Made by a program: the position numbers and the translations under genes. From Bradyrhizobium sp. SZCCT0153 (GTDB taxonomy: Bacteria; Pseudomonadota; Alphaproteobacteria; Rhizobiales; Xanthobacteraceae): a stretch of DNA of 64,000 bases. The stretch lies in NCBI RefSeq assembly GCF_018129995.1, contig NZ_JAFCKS010000002.1:1178001-1242000 (forward strand), written 5' to 3'. Of this stretch, positions 18,876-27,433 are shown one piece after another. How positions within the stretch are numbered: position 1 is the first letter of the stretch; the number at the start of each line of letters is the position of its first letter. Below the pieces are notes generated by a model. That model was not told the origin of the DNA. It saw nothing but the letters and a program-made list of their open reading frames with translations, and did not search any database.

Positions 18876-18905
18876 ACTGACGTCCGTTTTACTGACGTCC
18901 GTTTT
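18876..18905 (+). repeat. Perfect tandem 15-bp repeat upstream of the dehydratase
   Basis: ACTGACGTCCGTTTT occurs twice head to tail (18876-18890 and 18891-18905) without mismatch, 25 bases upstream of the dehydratase start. It lies in its promoter or 5' leader on the minus strand. It could be a duplicated regulator half-site or a small slippage duplication. Confidence 0.8.
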
Positions 18906-18988
18906 ATGGTGTCGGCTTGTGCGATGCCCAACGGCGCGAGCGATGGTCTGCCTGCCCGGTGGCGGGTCGATTCCTCACAAATCCGATA

Positions 18989-20107
18989 CTAGTCATGGCT
19001 ACTTGGTAACGCTACCATTTTGTTCGCCGCACCCGTTCCGGACGCGGCCGGCTTGCTGTCCGCGCGCCGTGATGACGAGCTTTGCCGTTCGATCACCTTG
19101 AAGCCGAGGTCGAGCACCGGCTGCTCGGGACGCCGTCCCTCGATCGCATCGATCAGCATGGTGGCGGACGTTCTGCCCATCTCGTAGCGGTTGGTGCGTA
19201 CGCTGGTGAGGGTCGGGACGGCGGATGCCATGAATTCCAGATCGTTGAAGCCGACGATCGCGATCTGTTCGGGCACCGCTATGTCCCGGCGCCTGCATTC
19301 GAACAGCACACCGAGCGCAAGGTCGTCATTGGCGCAGAACACCGCGTCGATGCCGGGCGCCCGCGCCAAGAGATCGGTGAACAGGGCGCCGCCGAGCGTC
19401 ACCGAGGTCGGTGTCGAAGTCGTGACGACGAGGCGCTGTTCGAACAGTCCCGCGTCCTTCATGGCCGCGACATATCCGTCCAGCCGCCGCTGCACCCGCG
19501 GATCCATCCGCGCGCCGACGAAGCCGATCTTGCGGTGGCCTTGCGCGAACAAATGCGCAATCGCCGCGCGCGCTGCATCGTAGTGTGAAAAGCCGATCAT
19601 CATGTCGACCGGATCAGGCCCGATCTCCATGATCTGCACGATCGGGCAATCGGCGGCCTCCAGCATCGCGCGGGATTCCGCGGTCTGGTCGATGCCGGTG
19701 ACGATCAGCCCGGCCGGCTTCTGCGCAAGAAACAGGCGCAGCAGCTTTTCTTCCTGGAGAATGCTGTAACGTGTGTTGGACAGCTGGATCGAGTACGGGC
19801 TGCCTTCGGAAGCGTCATAGATGCCGCGCAGCACGTCGGAAAACACGTTGTTGGTCAGTGACGGAATCAAGACACCGATCACCTCGGTGCGTTGCGAGGC
19901 CAGCGCGCGTGCCGCCAGGTTCGGCACATAGCCGAGCTCCTTGGCCGCGCTCTCGACCCGCGTCCGCTTGGCGACCGACAGCGCCTCGGGATTGCGGAAG
20001 AAACGGGACGCCGTGATCGGGCTGACGCCGGCAAGCTCGGCGACTTCCGCCAGCCGGATTTTGCCTGACTTGGTGCGCTTTCGACCCATTTGTTGCTCAT
20101 AACACAC
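18989..20107 (-). CDS. LacI family transcriptional regulator
   Basis: A LacI/GalR repressor of 372 residues. The helix-turn-helix IRLAEVAELAGVSPITASRFFRN is near residues 17-39, followed by the hinge helix VESAAKELGYVPNLAARALASQ and a periplasmic-binding-like effector domain (EVIGVLIPSLTNNVFSDVLRGIYD, then VFCANDDLALGVLFE). A GTG at 20107 with GGGAG upstream is the reported start; ATG 20089 is an alternative that removes six residues. It lies between the sugar-acid dehydratase operon (same strand, downstream) and the divergent sugar ABC operon, and so is the likely regulator of both. A LacI-type operator lies inside its own last codons. Confidence 0.93.
   Translation of the reverse strand: MCYEQQMGRKRTKSGKIRLAEVAELAGVSPITASRFFRNPEALSVAKRTRVESAAKELGYVPNLAARALASQRTEVIGVLIPSLTNNVFSDVLRGIYDASEGSPYSIQLSNTRYSILQEEKLLRLFLAQKPAGLIVTGIDQTAESRAMLEAADCPIVQIMEIGPDPVDMMIGFSHYDAARAAIAHLFAQGHRKIGFVGARMDPRVQRRLDGYVAAMKDAGLFEQRLVVTTSTPTSVTLGGALFTDLLARAPGIDAVFCANDDLALGVLFECRRRDIAVPEQIAIVGFNDLEFMASAVPTLTSVRTNRYEMGRTSATMLIDAIEGRRPEQPVLDLGFKVIERQSSSSRRADSKPAASGTGAANKMVALPSSHD
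19004..19017. promoter_or_regulatory. LacI-type operator candidate inside the 3' end of the regulator gene
   Basis: TGGTAACGCTACCA is a 14-base dyad with one mismatched pair around a central CG, the architecture of LacI-family operators. It overlaps the last codons of the regulator gene, upstream of the dehydratase promoter on the minus strand. It shares its last eight bases (CGCTACCA) with the second site at 20132. Confidence 0.55.
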
Positions 20108-20131
20108 TCACTCCCGCAAACAAAGGAACGT

Positions 20132-20145
20132 TGACAGCGCTACCA
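20132..20145. promoter_or_regulatory. LacI-type operator candidate in the regulator/ABC-transporter divergent region
   Basis: TGACAGCGCTACCA is an imperfect palindrome, TG(AC)AGC against its partner TGGTAGC, centred on CG. It lies 25 bases upstream of the LacI gene and 147 bases upstream of the ABC ATPase gene. Its similarity to the site at 19004 supports a shared operator for autoregulation and for the transporter operon. Confidence 0.55.
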
Positions 20146-20291
20146 GCACAGACTAACCAAAGACAAATTGCCAAAACCGCACAAACTGCCGACAATGTCG
20201 CCCGCTAAGATCGGGCTTCGATCGGTGAAGTCTGAAAAAACAAGACGGTCGCGGCGCGAAAGGCGTCGTGGACTTTCGAGGAGGGAGCTAG

Positions 20292-21353
<1,062 letters not shown>

Positions 21354-21413
21354 CGACGTGTAGCGACTTAAAAGAACGACCAAATACAAACATAAAAATT
21401 CAGGGAGAGAACG

Positions 21414-22727
21414 ATGAGCAATTTCGACAGGAGAAGTGTGCTTAAAGCCGGCCTGGGCGGCGCAGCCTTGCTCGCCGGCCCGGGCATCGTCCCGGTCCGC
21501 GCTGCGGAGTGGACCAACACGCCGGAGCCGAATGCCTCCATTCGCGTGCTGCGCTGGAAGCAGTTCATCCAGGCCGAGTACGACAAGTTCGCCGAGCAGA
21601 CCAAGAAGTTCTCCGAGAAGACCGGCGTCAAGGTGAAGCTTGAAGCCGAGAGCTGGGATGACATCCGGCCGAAGGCCGCGGTTGCCGCCAATGTCGGCGC
21701 TGGTCCCGATCTGATCATCGGCACGCTCGACGATCCCTTCAAGTTCCCGGAAAAGCTGATCGAGATGACTGACGTCGCCGACTATCTCGGCGCCAAATAT
21801 GGCGGCTGGTATCCGGTTGCCGAGCGTTACGGCAAGAAGGGCAACAGCTGGATCGCCATTCCCCAGGGCGCGACCGGCGGCTGCCTGAACTACCGCATCA
21901 GCCACATGAAGGCTGCAGGCTTCGAGCAATTCCCGAAGGATACCGACGGCTTCCTCAAGCTCTGCCAGGCGTTGAAGAAGAACAACACGCCGGCCGGCTT
22001 CGCGCTCGGCCATGCCACCGGCGATGCCAACGGCTGGTGCCAGTGGGCGCTATGGGCGTTCGGCGGCAAGGTCGTCAACGACAAGAACGAGGTCGTGATC
22101 GACTCGCCGGAGACCATTGCGGCGCTCGAATACGTCAAGCAGCTCTATGCGACGTTTATCCCGGGTGTGCTGTCATGGAACGACTCGAATAACAACAAGG
22201 CGTTCCTCAACGGCGAACTCAGTCTGACCCTGAACGGCATCTCGATCTGGACGGTCGGCAAGAACTCCCCCGATCCGAAGCAGCAAGAGATCGCCAAGGA
22301 CATGGACCACGCGCCGATGCCGATCGGGCCGGTGGGCGTGCCGACCGAGCAGCAGAACGTGCTCGTCTACTACGGCTACAAGCACTCGAAGTATCCGAAG
22401 GCGGTCAAGGAATTCATCAAGTTCATGATGGACAAGGAGAACTACGACGCTTGGGAAGTCGCCTCCAACGGCTATGTCTCGCCGCCGCTGCCGGCCTACA
22501 ACGACAATCCGGTCTGGACCTCCGATCCCAAGATCACGCCGTATCGCGACTGCCTGAAGCGTTGCCGCGACAACGGCTATGCCGGCGATCTCGGCTACGC
22601 CTCGGCCGCCGTCATGGGCGACTTCGTCGTGGTTGATATGTTCGCTGAAGCGGCGACCGGTTCGGTCACGCCGAAGGAAGCTGCGGCGCGGGCCGCCGAG
22701 CGAGCCAAGCGCTACTACCAGGTCTGA
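21414..22727 (+). CDS. Sugar ABC transporter substrate-binding protein (family 1)
   Basis: A periplasmic binding protein of 437 residues. The N-terminus MSNFDRRSVLKAGLGGAALL carries an RR motif, a likely Tat export signal. The mature domain begins near AEWTNTPEPNASIRVLRWKQFIQAEYDKFAEQTKKF, with further family features in GPDLIIGTLDDPFKFPEKL and the late QQNVLVYYGYKHSKYPKAVKEFIKFMMDKENYDAWE. A good RBS (GGGAGAG) precedes the start. A strong hairpin lies just after its stop. The ligand is probably a mono- or oligosaccharide or sugar acid, given the enzymes of the locus. Confidence 0.93.
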   Translation: MSNFDRRSVLKAGLGGAALLAGPGIVPVRAAEWTNTPEPNASIRVLRWKQFIQAEYDKFAEQTKKFSEKTGVKVKLEAESWDDIRPKAAVAANVGAGPDLIIGTLDDPFKFPEKLIEMTDVADYLGAKYGGWYPVAERYGKKGNSWIAIPQGATGGCLNYRISHMKAAGFEQFPKDTDGFLKLCQALKKNNTPAGFALGHATGDANGWCQWALWAFGGKVVNDKNEVVIDSPETIAALEYVKQLYATFIPGVLSWNDSNNNKAFLNGELSLTLNGISIWTVGKNSPDPKQQEIAKDMDHAPMPIGPVGVPTEQQNVLVYYGYKHSKYPKAVKEFIKFMMDKENYDAWEVASNGYVSPPLPAYNDNPVWTSDPKITPYRDCLKRCRDNGYAGDLGYASAAVMGDFVVVDMFAEAATGSVTPKEAAARAAERAKRYYQV

Positions 22728-22736
22728 TCAGCCACA

Positions 22737-22770
22737 GACGGCGGCGTCCAGTTCGCTGGACGCCGCCGTC
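22737..22770 (+). terminator. Perfect 15-bp stem-loop after the binding-protein gene
   Basis: GACGGCGGCGTCCAG (22737-22751), a TTCG loop (22752-22755) and CTGGACGCCGCCGTC (22756-22770) form a flawless 15-base-pair hairpin beginning nine bases after the stop codon. It lacks a following T-run, so it is more likely an intercistronic stabiliser or partial attenuator, raising binding-protein mRNA relative to the permeases, than a full terminator. Confidence 0.75.
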
Positions 22771-22794
22771 TTCGTTCGGTGAAAGGAGTCCGAG

Positions 22795-23742
22795 ATGGCA
22801 GTTATGGCCGAGCATGGCGTCGCCCAAGTCAAGCGCAGCAGCCTGTGGACCAGAGCATTCGAGAGCCGGAACTTTCTCGGCGCGATGTTCATGGTGCCGG
22901 CTATCGCTATCCTCGTGCTGTTTCTGGCTTACCCGCTGGCGCTGGGGCTCTGGCTCGGCATGACCGATACCAAGATCGGCGGGGTCGGGCGCTTCATCGG
23001 CTTCGGAAACTTCGTCTCGCTGGCCAAGGACTCCGTGTTCTGGCTGTCGGTGTTCAACACCATCTTCTACACGGTGGCCGCCAGCATCGTGAAATTCGCC
23101 ATCGGACTTTACCTGGCGCTGCTGCTCAACGAGCGGCTGCCTTTCAAGTCGATCGTCAGGGCAATCGTGCTGCTGCCCTTCGTGGTACCGACGGTGCTCT
23201 CGGCGATCGCGTTCTGGTGGATCTACGACAGCCAGTTCTCGATCATCTCCTGGGTGCTGATCAAGGCGGGCCTGATCACGCATTACATCGACTTCCTCGG
23301 AGATCCCTGGAATGCGCGCTGGTCGGTGGTTGTCGCCAACATCTGGCGCGGCGTACCCTTCGTCGCGATCACGCTGCTTGCCGGGCTCCAGACCATCTCG
23401 CCCTCGCTTTATGAGGCCGCCAATCTCGACGGCGCCACCAATTTGCAGCGCTTCCGCCACATCACGCTGCCGATGCTGTCGCCGATCATCGCGGTGGTGA
23501 TGACGTTCTCGGTGCTGATGACCTTCACCGACTTCCAGCTCATCTACACCATCACGCGCGGCGGGCCGATCAATGCCACGCATCTGATGGCGACGCTGTC
23601 GTTCCAGCGCGCCATCACCGGCGGCAATCTCGGCGAGGGGGCGGCGATCTCGAATGCGATGATCCCGTTCCTGGTCGCGGCGATCCTGTTGAGCTTCTTC
23701 GGACTTCAGCGCTCCCGCTGGCAGCAGGGCGGAAGGGACTGA
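22795..23742 (+). CDS. Sugar ABC transporter permease (MalF-like)
   Basis: A 315-residue inner-membrane permease with six predicted TM helices (first: FMVPAIAILVLFLAYPLALGLW). The binding-protein-dependent transport motif is EAANLDGATNLQRFRHITLPMLSP (EAA loop), which docks the ATPase. AAAGGAGTCCGAG precedes ATG 22795. It lies 24 bases after the intercistronic hairpin and is followed by the second permease after two bases. Confidence 0.95.
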   Translation: MAVMAEHGVAQVKRSSLWTRAFESRNFLGAMFMVPAIAILVLFLAYPLALGLWLGMTDTKIGGVGRFIGFGNFVSLAKDSVFWLSVFNTIFYTVAASIVKFAIGLYLALLLNERLPFKSIVRAIVLLPFVVPTVLSAIAFWWIYDSQFSIISWVLIKAGLITHYIDFLGDPWNARWSVVVANIWRGVPFVAITLLAGLQTISPSLYEAANLDGATNLQRFRHITLPMLSPIIAVVMTFSVLMTFTDFQLIYTITRGGPINATHLMATLSFQRAITGGNLGEGAAISNAMIPFLVAAILLSFFGLQRSRWQQGGRD

Positions 23743-23744
23743 TC

Positions 23745-24620
23745 ATGAGCACCGCAGACGACCAAACGGTCGGAATGTCCTATTTGGAAAGCCTGCCGCG
23801 GAGGTTTCTCCGCGTCTATCTTCCGCTCGGCCTGATCATGGTTTTCCTGCTGTTCCCGTTCTATTGGATGGCGATCGCGACGTTCAAGCCGGACGCGGAG
23901 ATGTACGACTACGAGAAGTACAATCCGTTCTGGATCGTGCATCCGACGCTTGAGCACATCAAGAAGCTGTTCATCGAAACCGACTATCCGCAATGGATGT
24001 GGAACACCGTGATCGTCTCGGTGTCCTCGACCTGCATCTCGCTGTTCGCCAGCGTCTGCGCGGCCTATGCGATCGAGCGGCTGCGCTACAAGGGTTCGCG
24101 CTACGTCGGTCTGGCGATCTTCCTCGGTTACCTGGTGCCGCCGTCGATCCTGTTCATTCCGCTGGCGACGATCGTATTCCAGGTCGGCCTGTTCGACGGC
24201 AATCTGGCGCTGATCCTGACCTATCCGACCTTCCTGATCCCGTTCTGCACCTGGCTGCTGATGGGCTATTTCCGCACCATCCCCTATGAGCTGGAGGAGT
24301 GTGCGCTGATCGACGGGGCGACGCGGCTCCAGATCCTGACCAAGATCACGCTGCCCCTGTCGCTGCCGGGGGTGATCTCGGCGGGCATCTTCGCCTTTAC
24401 GTTGTCATGGAACGAGTTCATCTACGCGCTGACCTTCATCTCCTCGTCCGAGAACAAGACCATCCCCGTCGGCGCGATCACCGAGCTCGTCAATGGCGAC
24501 GTCTACCATTGGGGCGCGCTGATGGCCGCGGCCCTGACCGGCTCGGTCCCCGTAGTTATCCTTTATTCCTTCTTCGTAGAGTACTATGTGTCGGCGATGA
24601 CCGGCGCCGTGAAGGAATGA
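23745..24620 (+). CDS. Sugar ABC transporter permease (MalG-like)
   Basis: A 291-residue permease, the second half of the transmembrane channel. The N-terminal TM (YLPLGLIMVFLLFPFYWMAIATFKP) and the EAA loop ELEECALIDGATRLQILTKITLPLSLPGVIS are typical of MalG-type proteins. It completes an importer with the proteins at 20292, 21414 and 22795, and is followed after 79 bases by the DenD-like dehydrogenase. Confidence 0.95.
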   Translation: MSTADDQTVGMSYLESLPRRFLRVYLPLGLIMVFLLFPFYWMAIATFKPDAEMYDYEKYNPFWIVHPTLEHIKKLFIETDYPQWMWNTVIVSVSSTCISLFASVCAAYAIERLRYKGSRYVGLAIFLGYLVPPSILFIPLATIVFQVGLFDGNLALILTYPTFLIPFCTWLLMGYFRTIPYELEECALIDGATRLQILTKITLPLSLPGVISAGIFAFTLSWNEFIYALTFISSSENKTIPVGAITELVNGDVYHWGALMAAALTGSVPVVILYSFFVEYYVSAMTGAVKE

Positions 24621-24699
24621 TCGCGGGGCCTGCCTTGAGAGCACGCCAGGACGAACTGCCAAGGGCGGCGCGCTCCGGCCAATAAGAAGGAGTAGGCTC

Positions 24700-25686
24700 T
24701 TGCACATTCTGGTTCTGGGCGCCGCCGGCATGGTCGGCCGCAAACTCTGTGAACGGCTGCTGCGCGACGGCCGGCTCGGCAAGAGCGAGATCACCAAGCT
24801 GACCATGCATGACGTGGTCGAGCCGAAGAAGCCGGAAAAGGCTGGCTTTGCCGTCGAGACCGTGTCGGGCGATTTCGCCGTCCCCGGCGCCGCCGAAAAG
24901 TTGATCGCCGGCCGTCCCGACGTGATCTTTCATCTGGCTGCCATCGTCTCCGGCGAAGCCGAACTCGACTTCGACAAAGGCTACCGTATCAATCTCGATG
25001 GCACGCGGATGCTGCTCGATGCCGTCAGGCTCGCCGGCGGCGGTTACAAGCCGCGCGTGGTGTTCACGTCCTCGATCGCGGTGTTCGGCGCGCCGTTCCC
25101 GGACGCCATCGGCGACGAGTTCTTCCACACGCCACTGCTCAGCTACGGCACCCAGAAGGCGATTGGCGAATTGCTGCTCGCCGACTATTCGCGCCGCGGC
25201 TTCCTCGACGGCATCGGCATCCGCCTGCCGACCATCTGCATCCGGCCCGGCCTGCCCAACAAGGCGGCATCGGGCTTCTTCTCCAACATCCTGCGCGAGC
25301 CGCTGGCCGGCAAGGAGGTCGTGCTGCCGGTCTCCGAGGACGTCCGCCACTGGCACGCCACGCCGCGCTCCGCCGTCGGCTTCCTGCTCCATGCCGGCAC
25401 CATGGATCTTGCCACGGTCGGCCCGCGCCGCAACCTGACCATGCCGGGCCTGTCGGCCACGGTCGGTGAGCAGATCGCGGCGCTGAAACGGGTCGCCGGC
25501 GACAAGGTCGCTGCCCGCATCAAGCGCGAGCCGGATCCGTTCATCGTCGGCATCGTCGGCGGCTGGCCGCGCAATTTCAATGCAAAGCGGTCGCTCGAGC
25601 TCGGCTTCACCACCGCCGAGAAAACCTTCGACGACATCATCCGCATTCACATCGAAGACGAGCTCGGCGGCAATTTCGTCGCCTGA
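24700..25686 (+). CDS. denD: NAD-dependent epimerase/dehydratase family, D-erythronate dehydrogenase (DenD)-like
   Basis: A 328-residue extended SDR. The glycine motif is VLGAAGMVGRKL, and SYGTQKAIGELLL carries the Tyr-x-x-x-Lys pair. The segment LPTICIRPGLPNKAASGFFSNILREPLAG and HWHATPRSAVGFLLHAGTMD strongly recall the DenD group, which oxidises D-erythronate to 2-keto-D-erythronate. The start is TTG 24700, with GAAGGAG seven bases upstream. No DenK/OtnC/OtnI partners are present, so the real substrate may be another four- to six-carbon acid. Operon position between the transporter and a KDG-type kinase supports a role in acid sugar catabolism. Confidence 0.85.
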   Translation: MHILVLGAAGMVGRKLCERLLRDGRLGKSEITKLTMHDVVEPKKPEKAGFAVETVSGDFAVPGAAEKLIAGRPDVIFHLAAIVSGEAELDFDKGYRINLDGTRMLLDAVRLAGGGYKPRVVFTSSIAVFGAPFPDAIGDEFFHTPLLSYGTQKAIGELLLADYSRRGFLDGIGIRLPTICIRPGLPNKAASGFFSNILREPLAGKEVVLPVSEDVRHWHATPRSAVGFLLHAGTMDLATVGPRRNLTMPGLSATVGEQIAALKRVAGDKVAARIKREPDPFIVGIVGGWPRNFNAKRSLELGFTTAEKTFDDIIRIHIEDELGGNFVA

Positions 25687-25709
25687 TCTCCGGCTGAGCG
25701 GGTAAAGTG

Positions 25710-26696
25710 ATGGCGAGCGTTGCTTGCATCGGCGAATGCATGGTCGAGCTCCGGCAGGCCCAGGGAGGACATTCCGCCGGCCAGTCCGGCGGGCAGGGGC
25801 AGGGCGGCGGGCTGTATTCGCGCGGCTTCGGGGGCGATACCCTCAACACCGCGGTCTATCTGGCGCGGCTCGAGGTCAAGGTCGATTATCTCACCGCCCT
25901 CGGCGATGACGCCTTGAGCGATGAGATGATCGCGGCCTGGACCGCCGAGGGCGTCGGCACCCGCCGCGTCGTGCGGTTGCCGGGCAAGCTGCCCGGCCTC
26001 TACATGATTCAGCTCGATGCAAAGGGCGAGCGCCAGTTCTTCCACTGGCGCGACAGCGCGGCGGCGCGCCTTCTGATGAACCTGCCGGAGACCGACGAGC
26101 TCCTCAACTCGCTGATGAGCTACGACATCACCTATCTCTCCGCGATCACGCTCTCGATCTACGACGCGGCCGGGCGCGAGCGCCTGTTCGCGGCGATCAA
26201 GCGCGCACGCCTGCTCGGCACGCGCTTCGTGTTCGACACCAATTTCCGCGCGCGCGGCTGGCCCGATCGCGATGTCGCGCGCGAGGTGTTTGCCGCGGCC
26301 TTCGCGGCTGCCGACATCGTGCTGACCTCGACGGAAGACCTGCTCGCGCTCTATCCCGGCGAGAGCCCCGAGCAACTTATGGCGCGCATCCCGACGCCCG
26401 AGCTGGTGTTCCGCCTCGCCGAGCCCGTCAGCCTGCTGCGCTTCCCCGGCGGCACGAGCGAGGTGCACGCCGAGCCCATGACGAGGCCCGTGGCCGACAC
26501 CACGGCGGCCGGCGACAGCTTTGCCGCGGCCTATATCGCCGCCCGGCTCGCCGGTTCCGATCCGGTCGAGGCGGCCCAGGCCGGCCATCGCCTCGCCAGC
26601 CTCGTGATCTGCTATCCCGGCGCCATCATTCCGGGCTATGCCATGCCGCCGAAGAAACGGCACCGGCCGGCACCCACGCGTCAGGCGACCAAGTGA
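25710..26696 (+). CDS. kdgK: PfkB family sugar kinase, 2-keto-3-deoxygluconate kinase (KdgK)-like
   Basis: A 328-residue ribokinase-family enzyme expected to phosphorylate 2-keto-3-deoxygluconate at C6. The substrate-binding GECMVELR, the PfkB signature 1 region SRGFGGDTLNTAVYLARL and the catalytic base in VADTTAAGDSFAAAYIAARL (Asp in DTTAAGDS) are all visible. ATG 25710 is preferred over GTG 25707 immediately before it. An unusual Gly/Gln-rich insertion (AGQSGGQGQGGG) follows the N-terminal motif. It is next to a KDPG aldolase, completing the lower Entner-Doudoroff half. Confidence 0.9.
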   Translation: MASVACIGECMVELRQAQGGHSAGQSGGQGQGGGLYSRGFGGDTLNTAVYLARLEVKVDYLTALGDDALSDEMIAAWTAEGVGTRRVVRLPGKLPGLYMIQLDAKGERQFFHWRDSAAARLLMNLPETDELLNSLMSYDITYLSAITLSIYDAAGRERLFAAIKRARLLGTRFVFDTNFRARGWPDRDVAREVFAAAFAAADIVLTSTEDLLALYPGESPEQLMARIPTPELVFRLAEPVSLLRFPGGTSEVHAEPMTRPVADTTAAGDSFAAAYIAARLAGSDPVEAAQAGHRLASLVICYPGAIIPGYAMPPKKRHRPAPTRQATK

Positions 26697-26709
26697 AGAA
26701 GTGATAGCG

Positions 26710-27360
26710 ATGACCACGACTGCCCAACAGAACCACCTCGTCGCACTGTTCAAGGCCGCGACCGTTATTCCTGTCCTCACCATCGAACGGATCCAGGATG
26801 CCGTGCCGCTGGCGAAAGCGCTGGTTGCCGGCGGCGTCCGCACGCTGGAGGTGACCATGCGCACCCCTGTTGCGATCGAGGCCGCGAGGGCGATGATGGC
26901 CGAGGTGCCCGAGGCGGTCGTCGGCATTGGCACGATTCTCAATCCGGCCGACTTCACCCGTGTCGAGAAGCTCGGCGTCGCGTTCGGCATCAGCCCGGGC
27001 CTGACCCCCGATCTCCTCAAGGCCGCGGCCGACAGCTCCTTGCCGTTTGCCCCGGGCATTGCCACGGCGTCCGAACTGATGATGGCGCTTTCCTACGGCC
27101 TCGACGTCGCAAAATTCTTCCCTGCCGAGCAGGCCGGCGGCATCAAGGGCCTGCGCGCCCTCGGCGGCCCGTTCCCGAACGTGCGGTTCTGTCCGACCGG
27201 CGGGGTGGGCGAGGCCAATGCGGGGAGCTGGCTGGCCGAGCCCAACGTGGTGGCGGTCGGCGGTTCCTGGCTGTGCCCGGCGGCGGAGGTGAAGGCCGGG
27301 AACTGGGCCGGCATAACTGCCATCTGCCAGCGCACCCTCGAGGCGCTGAAAGCCGCGTGA
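26710..27360 (+). CDS. eda: 2-dehydro-3-deoxy-6-phosphogluconate/4-hydroxy-2-oxoglutarate aldolase (Eda-like)
   Basis: A 216-residue class I aldolase that cleaves KDPG to pyruvate and glyceraldehyde-3-phosphate. Family motifs are VIPVLTIERIQDAVPLAKALVAGGVRTLEVTMRTP (with the catalytic Glu), GIGTILNPADF and VAKFFPAEQAGGIKGLRALGGPFPNVRFCPTGG, whose Lys in KFFP is the Schiff-base lysine. ATG 26710 is chosen because the longer frame from 26638 overlaps kdgK. It directly follows the kinase, which makes its substrate. Confidence 0.92.
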   Translation: MTTTAQQNHLVALFKAATVIPVLTIERIQDAVPLAKALVAGGVRTLEVTMRTPVAIEAARAMMAEVPEAVVGIGTILNPADFTRVEKLGVAFGISPGLTPDLLKAAADSSLPFAPGIATASELMMALSYGLDVAKFFPAEQAGGIKGLRALGGPFPNVRFCPTGGVGEANAGSWLAEPNVVAVGGSWLCPAAEVKAGNWAGITAICQRTLEALKAA

Positions 27361-27372
27361 AGTCTTGCCATC

Positions 27373-27395
27373 CCTGGGCTAAGACTTAGCTCAGG
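27373..27395. promoter_or_regulatory. 23-bp near-perfect palindrome upstream of the thiolase gene
   Basis: CCTG-G-GCTAAG-A-CTTAGC-T-CAGG is a dyad of two 11-base arms around a central A, with a single non-pairing position (27377/27391). It lies in the 73-base gap between eda and the thiolase and has no following T-run, so a regulator binding site is likelier than a terminator. Confidence 0.5.
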
Positions 27396-27433
27396 CAGGA
27401 TTTGAGATCAGACGACCCCAGGGAGAGAAGACC

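Noticed and set aside
18876..18905. Tandem repeat as a minimal CRISPR or satellite
   Set aside because: Only two copies with no spacers, and no cas genes in the window.
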